A DNA stretch of 17,055 bases, taken from the NCBI GenBank assembly GCA_022376515.1, contig WTXI01000544.1, forward strand, positions 1 to 17,055. The letters run 5' to 3'. The notes under the pieces were generated by a model. That model was not told the origin of the DNA and made no database searches. It was given only the letters and a program-made list of their open reading frames with translations. This stretch comes from Lactifluus volemus. Lineage: Eukaryota > Basidiomycota > Agaricomycetes > Russulales > Russulaceae. Position 1 is the stretch's first letter; every line of letters starts with the position of its first letter. This document shows, piece by piece, positions 1 through 7,352 of the stretch. A program made the translations under genes and the position numbers.

Positions 1-436
1 AGCTGTCCCTGTTGCAGAGGGGCTACGTTTCGGGTCCAATGCACCCTTTATATTACGTCGCGAATGTGGATTCCTTGGCATGGCCAGGCACCTCCTTTCG
101 AGATGTCCACAAGATGCAAACGTCTGCCATTGGTACGGTACACCATTGGACGCAGCAGCGATGCGGGGCACATCGAGGTGTCAAGGTTACTACTTGAGTA
201 CGGTGCAGACGTTGACATTGTTGCCTCGGGCAGGAGGGTCGGACACTGCTTCATTCAGCATCGAATAATGGACACCTCGATATTGTGCGGCTGCTGCTTG
301 ATGAAGATGACCGTAGGGGGAAAACCACCTCATTACGTCGTATGGCAAAACTCGATGGTTCAGGTCACCTGTACGCATCGCGGGTGTCCATGCCCGCGAT
401 CATATCTGCCGTTCGACACCACTACACCTCGCTTGC

Positions 437-1837
437 ATGAATGGACACCACGCCGTTGCGCAGTTACTGCTAGATCGAAATGCAGATGTAGACGCAGGAC
501 ATGATTTGATGACTCCTCTGCATTGGGTGATAGACCATATGCGGTACAGCGACACCCAGGCCGAATCGTTCAAGGCGGTCATCGGGGTGCTTGTCAAATC
601 CAACGCAAACCTTAACTCTAAGAACAATGTAGGCAATACACCACTACACTTCGCGTGTTTGGTTGGGCACCGGGACGTCGTGCGTTTATTACTGGGTCGA
701 CATGCGGATACAGAAGTGCAGAATAATTCCCACTCGACACCTCAGCTTCTAGCATTAAAGCGCCGGAAACGTTGGAAAATCGGGACGTGCGAGGCTGTGG
801 ACAAAGTGTTTATCGAATGTGGTGCAAATGTTAACATTCGGAATGATCGAGGCCGGACACCACTACACCTCGCGGCAATGGAGGGACACCACGACATCGT
901 CCGGTTATTGCTAGATCTGGGTGTGGATGTGGATGTGGACGCACTGGATGAATCCCACTCAACTCCTCTACATCTTGCTCTAGGCTACAGGGCGCGTCGG
1001 AACATAGAGATGATGTTCAAGGTGTTACTCGAATCTGGCGCAAATGTCAACATACCAGATGATAAAGGCCAGACACCGCTACACCTCGCAGCACACCTCG
1101 CCAATCGTGTCGCCATATCGTCATTACTGGACCGAGGTGCGAAATTGGATACACGGGATAACAACCATTCAACTCCGCTCCATCTCGCGTCATCCGAAAA
1201 TGATGTTGTGGCTGTGAAGATGCTGATCGAATGTGGTGCAAATGTCCACGCGCGCAACAAGCAGGGGGAGACCCCACTCCACGTTGCGTCGAGGAAGGGG
1301 GGAACCCAAAGCCACTTGATGGAGGGAAATCTCGATGTCATGCGGTTATTACTGGACCAAGGCGCTGTACCGGACGCGCACGATAACAGTTACTCCACTC
1401 CATTACATCAGGCGTCATCTCGGAGAGAGGTCGATCTCGTGAATCTGTTACTCGAATACGGCGCAAGTATCCACGCACGAAATAACGAGGACATGACAGT
1501 ACTACATTCCGCATCCAGGTTTCGAAACCTCGAGACGGTGCGAGTATTGCTGAACCAAGGTGCAGAAGTCGACGCAAAAGATAAGCATCACCTCACTCCG
1601 CTCCACCTGGCGTCGTCCGAGATGGAGGTCGAAGCTGTGAGGTTGTTGATCGAATGTGGTGCAAATGTCCATGCACAGAGCGACGAGGGAATGACAGCAC
1701 TACACTTTGCGTCACATGGCGGAAATCTCGAGACTATGGAATTATTACTGAACAAAAGTGTGGAACTCGATGCACTGAATAACTGCCACATCACTCGCTC
1801 CACCTTGCATCATCAAAAAACGAGGTCAAGGCTGTAG
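437..1837 (+). CDS. Open ankyrin-repeat segment of NLR copy A (466 codons)
   Basis: This is the only long uninterrupted frame in copy A. It encodes about 13 ankyrin repeats of about 33 residues, with TPLHLA-type turns and helices such as DIVRLLLDLG. From the middle on, two repeat types alternate: one ending in DAxD before a HxTPLHLAS turn, the other ending in HARN or HAQS before an EGxTALHFAS turn. The ATG at 437 lies inside a repeat (MNGHHAVAQLLLD; copy B has RSGHHAIAQLLLD at about 8985). It is therefore probably not a native start, only the first Met after upstream frameshifts. The last 20 residues (after LNNCHIT) are out of frame relative to copy B, so the natural repeat frame ends near 1797. 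A predicted standalone ankyrin protein here should be treated with caution. Confidence 0.6.
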   Translation: MNGHHAVAQLLLDRNADVDAGHDLMTPLHWVIDHMRYSDTQAESFKAVIGVLVKSNANLNSKNNVGNTPLHFACLVGHRDVVRLLLGRHADTEVQNNSHSTPQLLALKRRKRWKIGTCEAVDKVFIECGANVNIRNDRGRTPLHLAAMEGHHDIVRLLLDLGVDVDVDALDESHSTPLHLALGYRARRNIEMMFKVLLESGANVNIPDDKGQTPLHLAAHLANRVAISSLLDRGAKLDTRDNNHSTPLHLASSENDVVAVKMLIECGANVHARNKQGETPLHVASRKGGTQSHLMEGNLDVMRLLLDQGAVPDAHDNSYSTPLHQASSRREVDLVNLLLEYGASIHARNNEDMTVLHSASRFRNLETVRVLLNQGAEVDAKDKHHLTPLHLASSEMEVEAVRLLIECGANVHAQSDEGMTALHFASHGGNLETMELLLNKSVELDALNNCHITRSTLHHQKTRSRL

Positions 1838-2330
1838 AGATGTTGATCAAATGTGGGTGCAAACATCCATGCACAGACCCATGAGGGGAAGACAGCATTA
1901 CACTTTGCATCGATGTATGGAAACTTCAGAACTGTGCAATTTTTACTGAACCAAAATGATGCACAGGATAACTGACAGGCCCATTCTTCCGAGTGGGGCA
2001 GAACGGTAAACGTGCTGTAACGCTGTTGATCAACGTGGCGCAAACATCCATGCACGGAGTAACAAGGGGGAGACAGCCTTACACTTTGCGTCAAAGCAGG
2101 GAAGTCTCAAGATTGTGCAGTATTTATTGCCAAAGGCGCAAATGTGGACGTGCAGGATAATAACTTCTTGACTCCACTGCACCTAGCGTCATCCACGTCG
2201 GAGGTGAAACGTGTACAGCTGCTGATCGATTATGGCGCAAATCTCCTATGCGAAACAAGGAGGGCGAGACGCCATTTCAGGTTGCGCCGAAGACAGACCA
2301 TGAGGTCAAGCTGTTGCTGTCGAAGCATAC
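437..2330 (+). repeat. Ankyrin repeat array, copy A
   Basis: DNA-level array of about 99-nt ankyrin units, paired into about 198-nt modules, continuing in shifting frames to about 2330. It holds more modules than the matching part of copy B (about 1.9 kb against 1.55 kb). Confidence 0.75.
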
Positions 2331-2423
2331 ACATCCCCCCATACCGAAAGGATCTGGTATCCAAGTCCGTAGGATTTTTTCAATATCAAAGAAGCCTCGT
2401 ATGCGTTCTACTTGATCTTCGTC

Positions 2424-2874
2424 AGTGGTTTATTCTCATGGTCTTCTCCCAGGTTAGCGTTTGTTGCGGAACGTTGGAATGAGGGATAAGGAACAGGCGG
2501 GGAGAGAACCGAGGAAAGAGAAGTGGCGTGCGAGCATGTAGTTAGACCGCTGATGTAATAAATAAACAAGGGTTCTTGACACGAAACCACGACTCGATTG
2601 GCAGCACACGCCCCTCCAACGTGGTGACGAGAGCGGAACTGAGCCAGTGTGAGAATAAAACTTGACGTGAGTCTGAGTCAATTGTACAGCATATCGGCTA
2701 TTATCCATGTGGATGCATCTGCGTATGTCTATGCGTATGTCTATGTCTGTCCCGGAAGAAAATAAATAAGTGTATCAGTAGTCAACGATATCCATTCCTT
2801 CTAAACTAACATTCGTCCATGCGCTTAATATGTATAATTTTTTGGTGCGTGATGCGTGCAAAGTGGATGACAGT
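2424..2874. other. Convergent (tail-to-tail) spacer between NLR A and GT A
   Basis: No coding feature is supported. Similarity to the corresponding spacer after NLR B stops about 40 bp past the ankyrin gene end (near 2465). Plus-strand AATAAA hexamers occur at 2557, 2561, 2654 and 2761 and could be polyadenylation signals for NLR A. A small imperfect tandem repeat of TGCGTATGTCTA lies at about 2720-2748. Confidence 0.6.
2557..2566 (+). promoter_or_regulatory. Candidate polyadenylation hexamers of NLR A
   Basis: Two overlapping AATAAA motifs (2557-2562 and 2561-2566), about 135 nt past the end of NLR A homology. The position is plausible, but fungal poly(A) signals are weakly conserved, so this is tentative. 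Confidence 0.3.
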
Positions 2875-4703
2875 TTATCCTCTTGAAGGAGAATCGAAGC
2901 GGGTCTTGTTCCAGTCCATGCCCTGGGCAGCGCGCAGCATAACCACATTGGATGTCAAGCTCGAGAACTGAACACGATGATCAAAACATTATCAATACCG
3001 ATGACAACAACTACGCACCCCATTACCGAGGAAGACCTCCGACCGCTGAGCAATGGCCATGTCCACCACCTGAAAATTGTGCCGCCGCTCGCGCGCCAGC
3101 CGCAAGTCTCGGCTGGTCTCTATATGCTCCCATTCGTCCATGCCCTGTATCCGCGCATCCTCTTAAAGGACGTTCTTCAGCTCTTGAAGCCACTCGGGCC
3201 GACCGTTCGTCAGCACGTACGCCCGTCTGAGCGTCGTCATGGGCAAGAGCGAGGCACGCACATCGCGCACACGTGAGACGATCTGATCGATCTCGGGAAA
3301 GCAACGCGCACGGTACCGTGCGAGCTCTTCGGGAGGTGCATTGCCCCGACTGTGCGCCGCCGGAGAGAGGAACCGGTCCGGTAATCTGGGGAACTCGTTG
3401 AAGCCCGGTATCTTTACAATGCTCGCGGTAGTCTCCACGTCGGATGTGTAATGCGAGTAAACCTGAGAGAGGTGTAGGAGCAGCAGATGGGGCAAAATCA
3501 GACGGAGTGGCGTTGGAAAGCGTGGGGTGGATAATAGGTGCGTTTGCGGCAAGCGCAGCCGTTGCCAGCAGTGACCAGGAAAAGTGTGTCAGGATTGGGG
3601 ATGTGTCGAGCGAAGGCCATATGTCAAGTAACCGTTTTGAAGTCTCGATTAACATTTCCGGTCCTATCAGTTATGAGAAGGGGGTAGCGAGGAGAGATTC
3701 ACACCATAAATCGAAGATCTGCCCTGATGCTCTTTGATCTCAACGCAGCGATCCTCAGTCTTCTCTAGTTTATCAATCCACGCTTGTAGTGTCGTTGCAG
3801 CAGAAGGTTCTGATAGCCCGCCATTGATTTCCGTAGAATCGATTATAGTGGGGTTAGGGCATACATCATAGAACTCGGGAACGACCGCGGGTGGCGCGTC
3901 CATAGATGATGGAAAGGGATCTCCGACGACCCGGCCTGAGCTCTGGAGTGAAAATGCAGTGCGAGTAATATACATGGGAAAAGAGACGTACCAGAGAGCA
4001 GCGCGGTCAAGGGCACGCGCACGGGGATCGGCTTGCCATTGTAATTCGAGAAGTCGTCGGACGTTTTGTCCCAAGTATAGTTCTCAAATACGTAACTACC
4101 CGAGGGGAAGAACAAACGAAGTTGTGTGAGTACACGCGCACAGACGGATATGCGTCCGGCCGGGAGAGGGCGACACGAATATGACAGTGAAAGGAGGCAT
4201 ACATCCTTTTAGCAAGGTAGGCGAGGTGTGCGTTCAACACCATCTCCTGCATCGCATTCCCCCATCCTAGACCTTTGAATCGTTCAATTCAGTCGCGTGA
4301 CCAACTTGAAACAGAAGGACTGCGAAAACGCACCCCAGACGTGGTTTGAAAAGCGTATGTACTGACCCTCCCTGCCTTGTGGATATGACAGATCGGGATC
4401 ATGCTGAAGCAAGATTTTCTCCTTATCGTGCCTTTTGTAGATGTGTGGAGGGTTCAGGCCACTTTCTGGCTTCGGGAGATCCTTCAAAAAGACAAGTAGT
4501 TGATCCTGGCTCGAGCTATCGAGATGGAATAAGAGAGCTGTTGTTTCAAGGATGACCATGTCAAAGAAAGAGCTTCGAAAACGACGGGGAATGAAGGAGT
4601 GGGGACGAGAGAAAGAGGAAGAGGAATCATGTGGCTTCTCGAGGGCGACTGGGCCAGGAATGCTCTGTGTTACAGACCGGAGTAACACCGAAAGAGCTCG
4701 AAC
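2875..4703 (-). pseudogene. O-fucosyltransferase-like glycosyltransferase, copy A (GT A), broken
   Basis: Minus-strand gene of an agaricomycete family related to GDP-fucose protein O-fucosyltransferases (GT-B fold, secretory pathway). Exon 1 (4703 to 4334) encodes a basic stretch, a candidate signal-anchor helix (SFFDMVILETTALLFHL; two acidic residues make it weaker than copy B's) and FSNHVWG. Later exons are about 4266-4203 (WGNAMQEMVLNAHLAYLAKR), 4095-3992 (YVFENYTWD, SNYNGKPIPVRVPLTALL), 3935-3705 (VCPNPTIIDSTE), about 3650-3019 (RLLDIWPSL, then LALHIRRGDY, the presumed donor-binding motif) and 2967-2875 (FSSLTSNVVMLRAA). Introns of 67, 107, 56 and 51 nt have GT-AG ends. Lesions: a one-base loss near 3726; a missing 3' splice site near 3656, where copy B has TAG; a 23-nt deletion near 3408; and an in-frame TAA at 3163-3165 where B has CAA. 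No in-frame ATG precedes the membrane segment, so the start is unresolved. Gene identity is well supported; function of this copy is unlikely. Confidence 0.8.
2968..3018 (-). other. Last intron of GT A
   Basis: On the minus strand the frame reads GNG, then GTGCGT...TTCAG (51 nt), then FSSLTSNVVMLR. The exon join recreates the conserved GNGFSSLTSN region of the family. Copy B has the same intron at 11261-11327. Confidence 0.8.
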
Positions 4704-5574
4704 CTGGCAAAAGTCAAGTTGCTCCGAGTTAGTTGTGATGGCTCGGAAATTTTATATCACCGTGCTGCAATTGGCGGTAGAACTTCCCGATCGAGCTGAA
4801 ACCCAGCTTCGCGACGTGGGACGAGCCAGCAGTCATCCTATATCTGGAGTCACAAACGCACTGCGGTCAACATTGGCACCAATTTGTCGATCGTTGGTTA
4901 ACGTCCTATAGATGAGAACTGCGTTGATTTTATTTTCATCAGTTTCAGTCTTACCCACTCTTACGATTACCGTTATCGCATGAAGACCTAAAACACGCCT
5001 GGGTAGTTTCGGCGAGTTCCGGTTTATATTCTCACGCCTCCCACACCTGACCGGACTATGCTTGTAACAAAAAAAGCTCCTTTTCCCATAGATTTCATTT
5101 TCAGCACTATCACTCGGAGTTGTACCCGTTGCTTCATTCACTGTCCTCTGTAATCACAAAGCACATTCAATATATCTACCGTAAGGATGTGTTACATAAC
5201 GCATCGTATGCATCGTGCTCCGAGTGGATGCATGTCAGAGACGATCCACTTCAGAATGGAGTACACGTATCCCCTCCTTGAGAGGATGTGGTAGCAAGGC
5301 GCGCGATGAAGCGGGGTCAAAGGTGGACACTAGTTGTGGCTCCAACTCGACCTTAGGGTCATCGCAGCTCACTAAAGAGGAACAGGGTGGTTCTGAAACC
5401 CGCCAGATGAATAATAATGGCAGCAAGTACGACGGTACCGGGTGATGATGAAGAAAAATGAGAATTAGCGATGTACCGAGCCAGGAGCGCACGTCCAACA
5501 GTCTTCTCAATCTACAACAACTCACAAAATTTCCTTCTCCAACTAGATCAGTTACGGCTGAACGGGGAGAAAAA

Positions 5575-5580
5575 TATATA
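5575..5580 (+). promoter_or_regulatory. Candidate TATA box of NLR B
   Basis: TATATA inside a GAGAAAAATATATAGGGGAG context, about 280 nt before the NLR ATG. The same block is conserved before NLR C (14121-14126). Placement is plausible but untested. Confidence 0.35.
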
Positions 5581-5670
5581 GGGGAGGACACACCAGATAT
5601 CGATTACCTGTACACAATTCGCAGTGCAGTGATCCATTCACTGAACCCGCCAATCCACACATGTGATATC

Positions 5671-5712
5671 ATGGAAAAATATGAGAACAGCGTACACTCG
5701 ATATCTTGGTGA
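5671..5712 (+). CDS. Short upstream ORF of NLR B (13 codons)
   Basis: ATG at 5671, stop TGA at 5710-5712, peptide MEKYENSVHSISW. It lies about 91 nt after the TATATA box and 146 nt before the NLR start, so it may sit in the 5' leader. The 42 nt are identical in the paralogous position 14157-14198, while surrounding sequence shows indels and substitutions. A GATATC hexamer lies immediately before the ATG and recurs within the ORF at about 5699. It could reduce or condition NLR translation, or may be conserved by chance or for a DNA-level reason. Confidence 0.3.
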   Translation: MEKYENSVHSISW

Positions 5713-5782
5713 TTAACGGCAGTGAGATAAGAACATCTAAGGTTCGGGATATGATTATGGTGCATCCGCGGGAGTAGCAAAC

Positions 5783-5825
5783 AGGACCCCCGGGAAGTGC
5801 TTTGTAGTGTCAGGGGTACTTATCC
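5783..5825 (+). promoter_or_regulatory. Conserved block just upstream of the NLR B start
   Basis: A 43-nt block beginning AGGACCCCCGGGAAGTGC is almost identical (one substitution) to 14301-14343 before NLR C, and ends 33 nt before the ATG. It may be leader or core promoter sequence. The palindrome CCCGGG lies inside it. Confidence 0.35.
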
Positions 5826-7124
5826 GTCACCGCCGTAGCCCTCCCCACCACTACCGCCATGGCCCACTCTCCCTCTGCGACTAACTCAAATTCACGCTTT
5901 CAGTCCATCATCAATAAAGCTCTCCAAGAATACAAAAATACCACCGGGAAAGACCTCCCATCTCATCTCATCTATTTCGTGATCTTACCGCCTGCGACTC
6001 TGCCGGTGCTATCCTTGGAGTCCTACAAAGGCAACTTCCTGGTTATGATGCACCCGGGTAGCCAAGAATCATCCAAGTGGCCATGGCTTGGCACGACAGT
6101 AGATGTACTCAGCCAGGTTTACAGACCATTGGCTCTGGGGTTGGTATGGTAAGTCCTTGAAGTTCCGCACATAGGCTCCAATCACTGCTCTGACTAGTGT
6201 TGTAGGTGTATCCTCCTACGGGGTGGTGTTTTCTGCCATTTGCATACTCCTCTCCGTAAGCGTCTCGCTTCATCGTTTTGTGTGGGCTGATGTAACGCCA
6301 TGCATTTTAGGTGGCCAAGGCATTCGGCGCTAGTCAGGGATCTACTCTAGGCGCACTCTCTGAGCTCTTTGGGCACATCGTGAAGCTCCTCAGGCGCCTT
6401 GAGACTTATATGAAGTTCCGCTGATCCCGGAAATACAGGAAGTGATTATCAAGGTCATGGCTGAAGTCCTTTCTGTCCTAGCAGTCGCGACAAAGGTGAT
6501 CGAGCAGCGGCCAATACGTAAGTTGATCACTAATGATGAACAACTGGGGTTGACTGAAGCGTGTAAAGAAACATTTTTCCAGCAAGCTTGTGGGTTATAC
6601 CGTTATTGACGACGCGCTGGATCGGCTTAGATAAGGTGACGCGAGAGGAAGCTCTCATGGTGGCTGCACAAGCTCTGGATATGGCACAATCGGGTCAACG
6701 ACAAAGGTCATAGGCATCGACAGCAAAATGAATGGCAGAGTCAAGGGCGTCGAGAGCAGGGTTCATTGCATCGAAGGGAAAATGAAATCGTTTCGTGATG
6801 TCCTGGACAGTGCGTATATCTGTCTCACCAGTCTTCGATACAATCTTAATGTGACACACAATCGTATAGACCCTAGCAGCCTGGAGTCCCCGGACCGTAC
6901 GCGATCCCACCATACCTCCATCATGCGCTCCAAACACTTAAACACTTTCCAGGAAACAAGTTGCGGTCGGCCCTTAGAAAATGGCTATCCCCCCCAGATC
7001 CTTCTGTAAATTACAGAAATGCGCCTTGAATCGTACCACAAAGGAACTACGACGTGGTTCACTAAAGGTGACACGTTTGCAGATTGGAAGGGGTCTGGCT
7101 CTCTGATGTGGATATACGGGAAGC

Positions 7125-7181
7125 GTACGCTCTCTCGTGCTTTCACCTTCGCTGCTTGCTGATAGACCCTCGGTTGAATAG
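7125..7181 (+). other. Intron splitting the Walker A proline codon, NLR B
   Basis: GTACGC...TTGCTGAT...GAATAG, 57 nt. Joining exon ends ...GGG AAG C and CT GGC TCT GGA AAG gives GKPGSGK, the canonical P-loop. Without splicing there is a stop right after FTFAAC. The same intron is at 15640-15696 in copy C. Confidence 0.85.
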
Positions 7182-7206
7182 CTGGCTCTGGAAAGAGTAT
7201 TCTGAC
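7182..7206 (+). other. 25-nt microexon encoding the P-loop, NLR B
   Basis: Flanked by the 57-nt intron on the left and a 48-nt intron (GTAATG...TCCTAG, 7207-7254) on the right. It supplies GSGKSIL of Walker A. The paralogous microexon 15697-15721 has the same length and one synonymous difference (GGC/GGT). Confidence 0.8.
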
Positions 7207-7352
7207 GTAATGTTTCTCTTCAATCTCCTGAATTCAGTAACTTATGTTTCCTAGTTCGGCGGTCATTCCAAGAGTATCGACGGCCCCTTCGACACTGGCT
7301 CAGCATATCTTATCGTTCTTCTTTTTCGACTTTAAGGACGCAGAAAAGCAAG

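Larger units (their letters stand above)
1..2423 (+). pseudogene. NLR copy A, 3' ankyrin-repeat portion (partial, decayed at both ends)
   Basis: This is the 3' part of a Goodbye-NACHT-ankyrin gene whose 5' end lies left of the window. It aligns throughout with NLR copy B, from the cap repeat (B about 8545) to the basic C-terminal tail (B about 10620). Ankyrin consensus such as TPLHLAS and LLLDxGAxVDAxD is visible throughout. The region 1-436 has several indels relative to copy B, so ankyrin fragments appear in changing frames. 437-1837 is open. From about 1790 on, frame is lost repeatedly: a base is missing where TPLHLAS should begin (about 1797), one is gained at about 1856, and there is an in-frame stop near 1975. 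The copy has about 350 bp more ankyrin DNA than B over the comparable stretch. The tail homologous to B's last codons ends near 2423 without B's stop. A pseudogene, or an indel-rich assembly, is likely; the repeat domain would be the sensor part. Confidence 0.8.
4704..5858. promoter_or_regulatory. Divergent spacer / shared 5' region of GT A and NLR B
   Basis: GT A is read leftward and NLR B rightward, so both 5' ends face this interval. It is conserved with 13007-14391 except for three larger indels: a ~235-bp block present only in the right copy, a ~32-bp block present only here (about 5350-5382), and a ~60-bp block present only here (about 5588-5648). On the minus strand just upstream of GT exon 1 there is a conserved branch-point-like CTAAC and a TTTTGCCAG acceptor (cut near 4704), suggesting a further 5' exon of the GT gene whose position I could not fix. 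Open frames here (for example 4833-5141 on minus) differ from the paralogous spacer by non-triplet indels and are not credible genes. Confidence 0.55.

Noticed and set aside
985..1341. Minus-strand ORFs opposite the ankyrin arrays (also 1588-1803, 9642-9872, 9924-10205, 10239-10487)
   Set aside because: Antisense shadows of the repeated ankyrin consensus; they recur at each repeat and have no independent support.
3023..3655. 210-residue minus-strand ORF as a complete protein
   Set aside because: Only its first part (to LALHIRRGDYREHCKD) is the GT frame. After the 23-nt deletion it continues in a wrong frame, while the real sequence continues in the frame of 3163-3552.
4833..5141. Minus-strand ORF starting MNEATGTTPSDS and its counterpart near 13266-13481
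   Set aside because: The two copies differ by non-triplet indels within the frame and end unrelated to each other. More likely non-coding leader or spacer.
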